Positions 46,508-55,968 of a stretch of 64,000 bases of DNA are shown here, piece after piece. The stretch lies in assembly GCA_963787045.1 (NCBI GenBank), contig CAWBBR010000021.1:82326-146325 (forward strand), read 5' to 3'. Numbering within the stretch: the first letter of the stretch is position 1; the number at the start of each line of letters is the position of its first letter. The position numbers and the translations under genes are program-made. Source of the stretch: DATJGR01 sp963787045 (GTDB lineage Bacteria > Pseudomonadota > Gammaproteobacteria > Pseudomonadales > Azotimanducaceae). A model generated the notes under the pieces. It worked only from the letters and a program-made list of their open reading frames with translations, did not search any database and was not told where the DNA came from.

Positions 46508-46741
46508 ATGAACGCCGCACTACCACTGCCACGCATCCGCCAACGACGTCCCACGCCGTGGCCGATCCGAATTTTCGTCGTCGTCGCCATCCTGTTCGGG
46601 GTTTGGGTCGACGTCAGCACGCCGGACTCGATCGACGATCCGCACCCGGCAGCCAATCCGAAGGAAACCCGCCTGATCGGCTTGAACGATCAACACTCGT
46701 TCTTCGCAAACCTGGTCCGGACGCTGGCGTCCAGACGCTGA
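46508..46741 (+). CDS. Small single-pass membrane protein
   Basis: This 77-residue protein has an Arg/Pro-rich N-terminus (PLPRIRQRRPTPWP), one membrane span (IRIFVVVAILFGVWV) and a short polar C-terminal tail. ATG 46508 follows a GGGA about ten bases upstream, and the stop overlaps the start of the PspC gene. It is likely a partner of the PspC-domain protein, but no family is recognised and the overlap is the only evidence of a link. Confidence 0.55.
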   Translation: MNAALPLPRIRQRRPTPWPIRIFVVVAILFGVWVDVSTPDSIDDPHPAANPKETRLIGLNDQHSFFANLVRTLASRR

Positions 46742-46971
46742 TGATGAGGATGTCGCACATGCGCCACAGCAGTTCTCGTGGAATCCGACTCGAACTCGAT
46801 CGCGGCAATGGTCTGATCGCCGGGTTGTGCGCGGGAATCGCGCGCTACTTCGACGTCGACGTCACCTGGGTGCGCATCGCATCGGTGGTCGGCGCGGTGA
46901 TCGTGACCAAGGTCGCGGTTGCGGCTTACGTGATCGGCTGGTTGTTGCTCGACGACCGTAACGATCCGTAG
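46741..46971 (+). CDS. PspC-domain membrane protein
   Basis: This 76-residue protein of the PspC type reads LDRGNGLIAGLCAGIARYFD, then VTWVRIASVVGAVIVTK, then AYVIGWLLLDD, the short amphipathic plus membrane-spanning unit of PspC. In enterobacteria PspC senses inner-membrane stress with PspB. Here no pspA or pspB is adjacent. The start is at 46741 or 46744, and a third ATG at 46759 is possible. An intrinsic terminator follows 58 bases later. Confidence 0.82.
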   Translation: MMRMSHMRHSSSRGIRLELDRGNGLIAGLCAGIARYFDVDVTWVRIASVVGAVIVTKVAVAAYVIGWLLLDDRNDP

Positions 46972-47028
46972 GTTTTCTGCCCCTCCCTCTTCTACGCCTC
47001 CCCGGGGCCCTCCCAGCCCCAACAACTC

Positions 47029-47053
47029 GCCCGGCAACCGCCGGGCGCTTTTT
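47029..47053 (+). terminator. Intrinsic terminator after the PspC gene
   Basis: GCCCGGC pairs with GCCGGGC around a short loop and is followed by GCTTTTT. It lies at the junction of the plus-strand PspC gene and the minus-strand DUF6279 gene. The T-run is on the plus strand. Confidence 0.85.
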
Positions 47054-47054
47054 A

Positions 47055-47955
47055 TCAGCAACCGATCAGGCAGGCGGAGGGCGGCGCCGACGGCGGTGCG
47101 TCGGCCGACAATTCGTCGAAGTCCTTCGCGAGGTTCGACAGGTTCTTCGATAGCGTGCGACGTTGTTCGGCCGTCAGCGAGCCGAGCAGCGCCAGTGAAA
47201 GGTCGCGGTACAGATCTCGATTCGACGCAAGCGCCGCGGCGTATTCCTCGCCGTACCAACGCTCGCGCCCGAACGTCATGTCGCTGAAGGCGCGCGCGAA
47301 CTCGACATACGACGATCGTTGCCGCACCAGCGCCACCAGCGCTTCGCCGTATCGTTTGCGGTACTCCGCCCAGCTCTGATCGTCTGGCACGAAGCGCCGG
47401 CTTTGCGTTTCGATCAGCTGTTTCTGTTCGCTGTTCAGATTGCCGCTGAAGAATTCGAAGTAGTCGCGGAATTCCTTGGCCCAACGCTCCCGCCGCTCGT
47501 CCGGCGTCAGCTTCGCGTAAGGCTTGACGTACTTTGCGGATGTCTTTCGCGTACTGCACGGTGAACTGGTCGAGCTGTTCGTCGGTCGCGGAGTACATCA
47601 GCTGCGTCGACAGCGGCAGCGACGCGGTCAGAATCTGAGTCCACCAGGTCTCGACCTCCTGGCCGAACACGAACAGCTCTTCGACCGTCGCGCCGTCCGC
47701 CAACTGGCCATCGAGCTCCGCGGATCGCACGCGCGTAGATGGGCAGCTGTGTCGTGCGATGCCAGTACAACACCGACGCGAGTTCGGCCTTGAAGAACGC
47801 CTCCTGGTTCGGGTCGAGATCCATGTAGTCGTCCATCGACCATTTGATGAAACGGTCGAGGTTGTTGTACGCGAGTTTGACCCCACAACCGGTCAACGGA
47901 CACGGCGCAGCACACCACCAGTGCCACGGACAACAGAAACCTGACGAGAGAGCGC
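47055..47955 (-). CDS. DUF6279 family lipoprotein (several frameshifts)
   Basis: The assembled frames read VCCAVSV with a hydrophobic signal, then GCGVKLAYNNLDRFIKW, then YMDLDPNQEAFFKAELASVL, then a long helical part ending RTLSKNLSNLAKDFDEL. This is the pattern of DUF6279 lipoproteins, where the LAYNNLD motif follows the lipid-carrying Cys. Frame changes occur near bases 47880, 47735 and 47525 and again near 47385, and the start codon cannot be fixed. The function of the family is unknown. Confidence 0.75.
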
Positions 47956-47989
47956 GACTGAGCGTAACCGTTATACGACTGGTTACCCG

Positions 47990-48729
47990 TCAACGCGTTT
48001 CGCCGGGCCGTTCTGCGGCGTTCGATGCGATGAAATTGATGATCCAGCGCCCGACCATCGACTGATGCACCGGCTTCGCCAGCGACTCGACGCCGGTGCT
48101 GTAACCGGGCTCGCCGAGCAGCTCGCGACGCAGCTCGATCAGCGCGCGCGAATAGCCCTTCGAGAACTCCGGGTGACCTTGAAACGTCAGGATGTGATCG
48201 CCGATCGTGAATCCGCTGTTCGGACAGAACGGCGTCGACGCGAACACCTCGGCGCCGTCCGGCAACCGCACCACCTGATCCTTGTGGCTCGACAACAGCC
48301 CGAACCGTTCGCGATACGGCAGCATCCACTCCGCCGGCGACAACACCTGCGTTTCCTGCACGCCCACCGCCCAGCCCACGTCCGCCGCGCGCGTCTCGCC
48401 GCCCAGCACGTGTGCGATCAACTGATGGCCGAAGCAGATGCCGACCAAGCGTGTGTCGCGCCGCATCGAGTTGCTGAACGAATGCCGCGAGCCGATGGAT
48501 CCACGGCTGATCGTCGTACACGCTCTCGCGGCTGCCGGTGATCAGATACGCATCGCACTCGTCGATCGACGCGGGATATTCGCCGCGCCGAACGTCGTAG
48601 TCGCGAAATTCGATCGGCACGTCGTCGGCGCTCGCCATGAGCATCGCGCGGAACATCGCCGGATAGTCGCCGAACTCGTCGCTGGAACTCCTCGCGCACC
48701 GAGTCGGTCTTCAGAATGCCTATTCGCAT
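47990..48729 (-). CDS. Class I glutamine amidotransferase (GMP synthase-like GATase), frameshifted
   Basis: The protein reads MRIGILKTDSVREEF, then DYPAMFRAMLMASADDVP, then ECDAYLITGSRESVYDDQPW, then LVGICFGHQLIAHVLGG, with the nucleophile Cys in GICFGHQ. The catalytic His is in FQGHPEFSKGY. It releases ammonia from glutamine or hydrolyses a gamma-glutamyl group. Frame changes lie near bases 48680 and 48470. The gene lies 31 bases downstream of a glutamine synthetase-like gene. That pairing recalls the gamma-glutamyl polyamine pathway and related amine utilisation systems. Confidence 0.86.
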
Positions 48730-48760
48730 CAAGGTCTCATCGCACAGCGTTCGCAAAGCG

Positions 48761-50130
48761 TCAGATGATCTCGAAGTATCGTTCGAGCTGCCAGTCGTTG
48801 AGCGAACGCGTGTATTCGCGCGCTTCCCAGAGCCGGCTCGACACGTAGTGGTCGACGAACGCGTCGCCGAACAGACCGCGCGCCGCTTTCGACGCCGAGA
48901 GTCGTTCGGCTGCCTCGCCGGAGATCCACCGGAAAGCGGCCCGGACCTTCCATGCGATCGGCCACGTCGTAAGCGTTGCCGGTTACCGCCTCGCCCGGCT
49001 CCAGTTGCTCGACGACGCCCAGCAGCGCGGCACCGATGATGGCGGACGCCGCGAGATACGGATTCGCATCGGCGCCCGAGACGCGACATTCGATGCGCTG
49101 CGATTTGGACGACCCGGGAATCACCCGAACGGCGGACGTGCGGTTCTCGACGCCCCACGTGAACGCGGTAGGCGCCCACGCGCCTTTCACGAGCCGCGTG
49201 TAGCTGTTGACGGTCGGCGCGACCAGCGCGATGAACTCCGGCAGGTACCGTTGCAATCCACCCAGCGCGTGGCGCTGCACCGCGCTCATGCGGTGCTGCG
49301 CGGTGCCGTCGAAGAACAAGCTCGATCCATCGTCGCCCCAGAACGAGAAGTGACAATGACCACTCTGGCCCGGGTACTTCATCGACCACTTGGCCATGAA
49401 CGTGGCCATCAGCTCGCGCTTCTCGAAGAAGACCTTGGTGAACGTCTTGAACAGATTCGCGCGGTCCGATGCGGCCAGCGCATCGGTCACCGCCAGCGCG
49501 CCTTCCCACACGCCGGGGCCGGTTTCGCAATGCAACGCCTCGAGCGGACAGTCGAGCGCGTTGGCGTAGTCCATCAATCCGGTAAACAGATCGGAGTGGG
49601 TCGACGCGCGCAGCACGGAGTAGCCGAAGTTCCCGGGCGTGAACGGCTTCAGATCCCGATAGCCTTTCGCGCGCACGCTATGCGGCGTTTCGTCGAACAC
49701 GAAGAACTCGTACTCGAAGCCGAGCTTCACCGTCATACCGCGCGCCGCCGCTTGTGCGAGAACACCGCGCAGTCGCGTGCGCGGACACAACGGATGGTCG
49801 CCGCCATCGGCCGCGACGAACTCGCCGAGAAAGAACGGCGTGCGTGAGTCGGGCACCCAGCGCAGCGTGTCGGCGATCAGCTTGAAGTGAGCGTCGGGAT
49901 AGCCGGTATGCCAGCCGGTGTAGCGGGCGTTGTCGTACAACTGGTCCGCCACGTCCCACCCGAAGACGCAGTCGCAGAATCCGCCCCCGTCACCGAGCAG
50001 ACTGCCGAACTTGTCGAGGCTGACGTACTTGCCTCGCATCACGCCGTCGATGTCGGTCAGCCCCAGTTCGACGCGGGTGACACCCTTGTCGCGAAAGGAC
50101 TGCAGCGTCGGTTGGGCCGTGATCGGTCAT
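48761..50130 (-). CDS. Glutamine synthetase-family ligase (GSIII/PuuA-like), two frameshifts
   Basis: This ATP-dependent ligase of about 455 codons forms a gamma-glutamyl bond. The frame reads VELGLTDIDGVMRGKYVS, FGWDVADQLYDN, LGFEYEFFVFDETP, SGHCHFSFWGDDG, then ENRTSAVRVIP and RIECRVSGADANPYL, the glutamate, ammonia-site and metal segments of the GS fold. The C-terminal part, AREYTRSLNDWQLERYFEI, lies in another frame from about base 48950. The N-terminal ATG at 50130 needs a one-base shift near 50122. The absence of an obvious adenylylation Tyr loop and the GATase next door favour a PuuA-like amine ligase over the assimilatory enzyme. Confidence 0.88.
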
Positions 50131-50504
50131 GGCTTGCCTCGTTGTGTCGCGAATTCTTGGCCGAGTTTTCCACTAACACTGTGGATAACTCGTTGGATAA
50201 CTCAAATGAACGTTCAGAGACACCAGAGAATACGGCAGTCGATGTAAATTGTTCAAAAATTAAGCAACGGCCATAATCGTATGTGTATCAGTCGGTTACG
50301 CGCGCCTTCTCGTCAACGGACTGAAGAAGTGGTGCCATCGTCGCACTGTCACGGCGATCAATCCTACACTGTGCATAACCCAGACGGAGTCGTTGCGGCA
50401 CCTACTTGTGAGTAGCTGCTTCCAATCTCGACCACGCAATATCTGGATCGACTTGGCCGAACCGCCCCGCTTTGCCCCTCAATGCGGCCGTTTAGAGGTT
50501 TGGA
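50131..50504. promoter_or_regulatory. AT-richer intergenic region with two DnaA-box-like sites
   Basis: This 374-base spacer separates the ligase gene from the downstream end of the kinase operon, and no gene is seen. It is unusually AT-rich in its centre (AAATTGTTCAAAAATTAAG). TGTGGATAA (50180-50188) and TGTGCATAA (50370-50378) match the DnaA-box consensus in the same orientation, and both sit inside ACACTGTGNATAAC. A 10-base direct repeat TGGATAACTC occurs twice at 50182 and 50194. It holds the promoter of the ligase gene and possibly a regulator site. DnaA binding is inferred. Confidence 0.5.
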
Positions 50505-51133
50505 CTCAGTCCAAGTCCTGGTCGCTCGGCAGGCGTACGGCCGATTCCTCGGCCGTGAACGGCACGATCTCGGTGAACACGACGGGATCGAGTTCGGGGA
50601 CGATCACACCGACTTCTTCGAGTTCGGCGGCGTGAATCCTCGGAGGGGCGCGACGTCCTCGAGTCCTTCGGCCGTACCAGCACCGCGTCGACCGACGCCT
50701 CGGTGTACCGAGATCCGTTCAGGCGACGCAGTTGCGCACGCCGAGGCGATCGACCGGAATGCGCGGACTCGTCGCGGGGTTAGGGTCGCGCTGCTTTACC
50801 GGCGGAATCGTACTGCTCCACGCGCCCGCCGACCCGAACGCCGCGATCACGATGACCGACACCACCAATGCCCACAACCACACGCGTCGTCGCGCTGGAG
50901 CGCGGCACGTCCGTCGGTACCGGCGCCAGCGATGGTTGTGCAGCCGGGATGGGTCGATCGAACCAACGCGGTTGCGTGTCGTCGTCGAACTGTTCGGCTT
51001 CGCCGCTGCTGAAGCGCTCGATCACCTCGGCGCGAATGCGCCGATAGTCGGGCGTCGACAGTTCTCCGGCCGCGTGCGCTTTCGCGATCCTTCGCAAACG
51101 CTCGCTGTCCGGACTCAAGCGCAGCAGCGTCAC
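50505..51133 (-). CDS. Membrane protein, last gene of the Fha/PP2C/kinase operon (frameshifted)
   Basis: A GTG at 51133 overlaps the stop of the kinase gene (GTGA). The N-terminal part reads LLRLSPDSERLRRIAKAHAA, then ELSTPDYRRIRAEVIERFSS, a helical cytoplasmic region. After one frame change near 50890 comes a membrane span, LWALVVSVIVIAAFGSAG. After another shift, an acidic C-terminus ELEEVGVIVPELDPVVF, then IVPFTAEESAVRLP ends at the TGA at 50505. The reading is a reconstruction across frames. The family is not recognised. Translational coupling suggests a target or regulator of the kinase. Confidence 0.6.
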
Positions 51134-53647
51134 GGCAACTCCCGTACCAAGCGAATGCCGGTCGACGCATCGCCGGCACTCGACACCGGGTGCATTGCGC
51201 CGATGTCGCACGCAGAGATCGGATCTGCGTAGGAACCGCCCATCGCGACTGGACGATCGCCATCCATTGCCCATTCGCGCACGTTGCCGAACAGATTCAC
51301 CAAGCCGAGTTCGTTCTGAGCGCCCGACGTGACGGGCACCGTTTCCTTGCCGCGACTGACGCCCGCGACGCGCACCTGACAGTTGCGGTTAGGGTCGGGC
51401 TTACCGGCTCGGGCGACGCGCTCCCATTCGGCGCGCGTCGGCAATCGATAGCGGTGGCCGCTGCGTTCCGTCAGCCAATCGGCATAGGCCGATGCGAGTT
51501 CGAGCCCGATCCCGGACGCCGGCTGATTGCTGCCCGAAAGATCGCGGCAGCGTCCGGTCTGTGTGCAGAACGGTGCCAGATCGGCCTCGGAGATTTCGAA
51601 CTTGCCGATCGCGAACCGGGCGTCGCCCTCCGCCACTACCACCAGCCGGGGACCGGTGAGGCCGCCTTCGAGGTCGTCGGTACAGAACCCGCTGCGCCCG
51701 ACCGCGGTGCCTTTCCCGACCAGATAGCGCATCGCGCACGGATCGAGTTTCAGCTTCGCGAGGCGCGGCACGGGACCGAATGCAACGAGCGCCTGCTGGC
51801 GCAGCGACATCGCTCGATCCTGATCGACTTCGCCCAGCTTCACGACGCATTGCGCCAGCCACTCGGTGACGGCGCCGTCGATGGTTGCGGCGTCCTTCGG
51901 ATAGCGCGCGCGTAAACCGGCGGCTTGTCGGCCGGCCGCCGCCGCGTCCGCTCGTTGGCAATCGGTGCGGGCTATCGTCGCCAGTTCCGATTTCACATTC
52001 GCGGCGTCCGTACGTCGCACCGCCTGCGCCTGCGTGCGCGCGAGCGACTTCCGCAGCACGTCGAGCTTGTCGTTGAAGCCGTTGAATGCATCGGGATCGA
52101 ACACGCGCGGCTGCGCCAACCGGATCAACGCCTCGGCGCTGGTCGCATCGCCGGCAGCGATCGTCTGTCCGATCGCCGCGAGGTAGGCGTCGCCGAGTTG
52201 CAGCTCGAGTTCCGCGCGTTCCACGCCGTTCGGGAACACCTCCTTGAACCGGCCGAGCGCGCTCTCGACGCTGTCGACCCAATTCTTGTCGAAGTGGTCG
52301 CTTTCGGGTCATCGCGCTCAGGCGCGCTGCCTCACGCCGCTCCAACAGCGCGTGTCCTTCGTCGAAACGTCCGCCGGCCTGCTGATCGGCGTATAGAAGG
52401 AGCGAGTAAGCGGCTTCGAAATCGTCGGTCGATTCGATCTGCTGCGACAACTTCGCGAGCGTGCGCGTCTGCATCTGTTTGAAGACCTGGCCGTTGCCGT
52501 CCAGCGCGGCGAGCGCCTTCACTTCCTCGTCGAGACGGTGCTTCCAGCGTTCGTCGACGGCGTTCTCGTCCAGCAAACGGTCGATCCGCGCGACCTGCGC
52601 GTCTATCAGCGTGTCGTGCGCGACCGCCGAGCGATCGACCGCCGATGTTCCGAGCCACAGCCCGAGCGTGCCGACCGTAACCGTCACTGCAAACGCCACG
52701 ATGTACCACGGTCTCGCGCCGGACGTTCTCAACAGCCCGGAGATCACTTCGTCCATGCTCTGCGGACGATTCGTGCGCTCCAGTTCTAGCGCTCGCGACA
52801 GCGTGCGCCATTGTCGCCTCGTTAGGCGTCTGACGCGCTCGACCTGCAAGCCCTGTTTCGATGCCTCGTCGGCGCGGACGCGATCGTAGGGATGGCGCCC
52901 CGTCAGCATCAGGTAGATGACGACCGCGAGCGAGTAGATGTCGTCGGCGGGCAGCGGCACCTCACCCTGCAGCATCTCGAGGCTCGCGAATGCCGGCGTC
53001 AGCGCCGCGAACTTCGACGGATCGAACACCGTGTCGTCGCCGTCGTAGTGGTGCACACGAACCGCGCGCGCGATGCCGAAGTCGAGAATTTTCGCAGTGC
53101 CGTCGCGGGTGACGAAAACGTTGCCCGGCTTGAAGTCCGAGTGGGTAATGCCGCCGTCGTGCGCGCGCTTCAGCCCTGCGCACATCCCCTCGACCAACGG
53201 CCACAGAATCGCGTCCGGCAGCCCGTTCGGATATTCCTTCAGCAACCCCGCGAGCTCCTGCCCCTGCAGCAGCTCCATCGTCATGTACGGGACGTCGCCA
53301 TCCTTGTCGAAGTCGAAGATCGAGACGATGTTCGGGTGCGCGATTCCCTGCGACTTCGACGCCTCGCGTTGCAGCGCGATGAACGCATCGGGATGCGTTC
53401 GGAAGTCGTTGTTCAATACCTTGATTGCGACGTAGGGGTGGCGGTCCTGCGCTTCGACTTTGCGCAGATCCTTCGCGCGATACACGGTTCCCATGCCGCC
53501 GGAACCGAGTTTCTCGTCGAGGATGAAGCGTTGCTTCAGGATGCGCGGTGTTGCCGCCGCCTGTCCGGAACCCGATCCGCTGTTACCGCGCAACACTGTG
53601 ATGTCGTCAGCGGTGGTATCGGTGATGTCGGGCTCTTTCTCGGTCAT
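51130..53647 (-). CDS. Membrane Ser/Thr protein kinase with C-terminal SUMF1/FGE-like domain (one frameshift)
   Basis: A Hanks-type kinase occupies residues about 40-300: GSGGMGTVYRA (P-loop), Lys76 in VAIK, the catalytic loop HSDFKPGN (Asp171, with Ser in place of the usual Arg) and DFG (189-191). A membrane span (residues 313-335) is followed by a helical linker. After a frame change near 52306, a C-terminal SUMF1-type domain runs to the end (RLPTRAEWERVARAG, GNVREWAMDG, GGSYADP). Of the two cysteines of sulfatase-activating enzymes only the second is retained, so this domain is probably a binding or sensor module facing the periplasm. It follows the PP2C and FHA genes. Confidence 0.86.
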
Positions 53648-53655
53648 CGCCACCT

Positions 53656-54375
53656 TCAACGCTCCCGACGCGACACCACGACCGATACGTTGTCGCGCGC
53701 GCCGTGCGCGAGGCACTCCCGAATCAGGCCAACCGCGCTCTCGCTGACGCTGTCTGCATCGAGCAGATCGCGGATCTGCTGGTGTTGGAGCTCACGATAG
53801 AGTCCATCGGTACACAGTAGAAACGTGTCGCCGAGGCAGATGTCGAACACCGCTACGTCGAGAAACAGCTGTCCGTGTCCACCTACCGCGCGCGTCACGA
53901 CGTTCGTTTCGCGCGCCAGCGCAGTTTGCTCCGTGATGACACCATCGTCGAGAAGATCGCCGATCGGATTGTGGTCGCGCGTGATCTGCGTGAGCACACC
54001 ATGGCGCAATCGATACAGGCGGCTATCGCCCGCCCACAGCGTCACACCGACGTCGTCGTTCGCCAACAGCGTGACTACGGTGCTGCCGACGGTGCGCCCG
54101 TGATGCGCCGACTGCCCGTGATCGCGCAGCCGGAGATTGACGTCGCACAGCAGATCGTCGATCTGGTCCACCATTTCGGCGAGCGTCGCGCACGGCTTCG
54201 CGGCGGCCAATGCTTCGGTAATCGCCTGACTGGCAACGTCGCCGGCCGCGTGCCCACCCATGCCATCGGCCACGGCCCATAGGCTGAGATCGGGACAGAC
54301 GAGCACCGCGTCTTCGTTGTTCTTGCGCCGATTGCCCGGATGCGTCTCCGAGGCGTACTGCCAGCGATCACTCAT
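53656..54375 (-). CDS. PP2C-type Ser/Thr phosphatase
   Basis: This is a 239-residue PPM-family phosphatase. The metal and active-site residues are present: Glu21-Asp22 in RRKNNEDAVLV, Asp37-Gly38 in VADGMGGHAAG, GDSRLYRLR, LLCTDGL, and the terminal GARDNVSVVV. It would remove phosphates from the kinase and its targets. It starts four bases after the FHA gene and nine bases before the kinase gene, so the three are one operon, as with PppA next to PpkA in type VI systems. Confidence 0.92.
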   Translation of the reverse strand: MSDRWQYASETHPGNRRKNNEDAVLVCPDLSLWAVADGMGGHAAGDVASQAITEALAAAKPCATLAEMVDQIDDLLCDVNLRLRDHGQSAHHGRTVGSTVVTLLANDDVGVTLWAGDSRLYRLRHGVLTQITRDHNPIGDLLDDGVITEQTALARETNVVTRAVGGHGQLFLDVAVFDICLGDTFLLCTDGLYRELQHQQIRDLLDADSVSESAVGLIRECLAHGARDNVSVVVSRRER

Positions 54376-54379
54376 CCAC

Positions 54380-54727
54380 TCACCCTGCATGAAGAAAACT
54401 GACGACGGAGTCGCTCATCAACGGTTCGCCGAAACTCATCCAGCCCGTGCCCCACAAACGACAGCTGCGTCGATGCAGATACAACACGGTCTCGTCTTCG
54501 TTGCGCACGAACGTGCCGTTGCTGCTCTCGTCGAACAGCCAGAACGCCTGCCGTCGGCAGACGATGCGTGCGTGGTGACGCGAAGCGAAGGGGCGCAGCA
54601 ATTCGAAATCGCAATCGGCATCGCGGCCAATGCGATATTCGGTGCCGTCGGTGAACGACAGCGACTGTTGGCGAGCGCCAAATGAGAGAACCAGCCGTGT
54701 GGCCGGCGCCAATTGCCGAGCTTCCAT
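54380..54727 (-). CDS. FHA-domain protein
   Basis: This 115-residue protein is essentially one FHA domain: YRIGRDADCDFELL, FASRHHARI and ESSNGTFVR give the phosphothreonine-binding loops (residues 32-75). It should dock to a phosphorylated kinase or substrate. The ATG at 54727 leaves only a short N-terminal tail. It is the first gene of the FHA - PP2C - kinase - membrane protein operon, with 151 bases upstream for a promoter. Confidence 0.9.
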   Translation of the reverse strand: MEARQLAPATRLVLSFGARQQSLSFTDGTEYRIGRDADCDFELLRPFASRHHARIVCRRQAFWLFDESSNGTFVRNEDETVLYLHRRSCRLWGTGWMSFGEPLMSDSVVSFLHAG

Positions 54728-54878
54728 GCCGTGCAACGCCAGATTTCGACTTGTCGACGTCAAAGGATAGCGAACGCTTACCTGCCCATACTGCGATGCG
54801 GTCCACACTCGCAGGTCCGACCGCGCCTCAACGCAGTCGTGGCAATGGCGCGGTCAAAGGGGATCGGTCGGCGATCGG

Positions 54879-55733
54879 TCAATGCATCAGCGCGAACATG
54901 CGACGCCGGTAGCTCTTTGCCAGATCGGAGCCTTTCGGCAGCAACGCGAAGATGCGGACCAGCGTGGTGCGGCCGATGTCGTCGCGGAATTTGCGGTCCT
55001 TTTGCAGGATGTGCATCGCGTGATCGAGCGCCGCCTCGTAGTGGTCGGCGACCGCCTCCACGACCGCCGCCTGATAGCGCAGTTCGAGGTCGTCCGGATT
55101 CTTGCCGAGCCCGGCTTCGATCTCCGCGCGATCGCCCATTCCCGCCGCTTCTTCCATCATCTGCAAGCGGGTCAGCGGCCGCTCGCGTCCCTCAGTGCCT
55201 TCCGGCACGGTGGCGAGCGTGCTGCGCGCCTGGTCGAGATCGCCACTGCGCACCAGTACGTCGGCGTACTCGAGCTTGAACGCCGGGTTGTTGGGTTCTG
55301 CGGCGAGCGCCTGCTTCAGCATCGCGAGCGCGCTCGGGTAATCACCCGCTGCAAGAACGCCATCGAGCTCTTCGCGCAGCAGTTCACCGCTCGTCATCGT
55401 CAATCGATCGAGCATCGCGCGCAGCGCGCGTTCGCCCTGCGGCCCCTCCATCTGATCGACCAATTGGCCGTCCTGAATGACGCGTATGCTCGGCAGCCCC
55501 TGCACGCGCAGTGACTGAGCCAGCGCCTGATCGCGCGACACGTCCGACAGCGCCAGCGCGAACTTGCCCTGGTACTGCGCCGCCAATGTTTCGAGCACGC
55601 GCCGCGCATCTTTCGCCGGCGGCAACTGGTCCGCCCAGAACAACACGACGACCGGGAGCTGCCGCGACCGTTCGACGACGTCGGCCTGAAAATTCTTCGC
55701 GGTGACGTCGAACACCGCGCGCGTCTCTGCCAT
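54879..55733 (-). CDS. cnoX: CnoX/YbbN-type thioredoxin-fold TPR co-chaperone
   Basis: This 284-residue protein has an N-terminal thioredoxin fold (PVVVLFWADQLPPAKDARRV) and a C-terminal TPR region (ALAMLKQALAAEPNNPAFKL, DLELRYQAAVVEAV). The position of the active-site cysteines is L-P-P-A here, so it has no redox function of the CxxC type. CnoX binds unfolded proteins and works with GroEL and DnaK under oxidative damage. ATG 55733 gives the normal length. The gene is next to the FHA operon but on a separate transcript. Confidence 0.88.
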   Translation of the reverse strand: MAETRAVFDVTAKNFQADVVERSRQLPVVVLFWADQLPPAKDARRVLETLAAQYQGKFALALSDVSRDQALAQSLRVQGLPSIRVIQDGQLVDQMEGPQGERALRAMLDRLTMTSGELLREELDGVLAAGDYPSALAMLKQALAAEPNNPAFKLEYADVLVRSGDLDQARSTLATVPEGTEGRERPLTRLQMMEEAAGMGDRAEIEAGLGKNPDDLELRYQAAVVEAVADHYEAALDHAMHILQKDRKFRDDIGRTTLVRIFALLPKGSDLAKSYRRRMFALMH

Positions 55734-55847
55734 GACTGGTCCAGCGATCCGATTGGGGAGCGGCATTCTACCCGACGCCCGTTGCGCGCTTAAACAAACG
55801 CCGAGAGCGCTGGCGTTGCAGGGGTCAACTAAGGAAAATGCCGCCCC

Positions 55848-55935
55848 GGAGAAGTGGCCGAGTGGTCGAAGGCGCTTGACTCGAAATCAAGTAGATCGAA
55901 AGGTCTCCAGGGTTCGAATCCCTGCTTCTCCGCCA
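55848..55935 (+). tRNA. tRNA-Ser (anticodon CGA), with encoded CCA
   Basis: The acceptor stem pairs GGAGAAG (55848-55854) with CTTCTCC (55925-55931). The D loop has GGCCGAGTGGTCGAAGGC, the anticodon stem-loop is CTTGA-CTCGAAA-TCAAG with anticodon CGA, there is a long variable arm, and the T loop is GGTTCGAATCC. The discriminator G is at 55932 and CCA at 55933-55935. This is a class II tRNA that reads UCG codons. Confidence 0.97.
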
Positions 55936-55941
55936 GATACG

Positions 55942-55968
55942 AAAAAGGGACCCATCGGTCCTTTTTTT
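55942..55968 (+). terminator. Intrinsic terminator after tRNA-Ser
   Basis: GGGACC pairs with GGTCC around CATC, flanked by AAAAA on one side and a run of seven T on the other. It lies seven bases after the CCA end of the tRNA. Confidence 0.85.

Noticed and set aside
50131..50504. Chromosome replication origin
   Set aside because: Two DnaA-box-like sites are too few, and dnaA, dnaN, gidA and rpmH are not adjacent.
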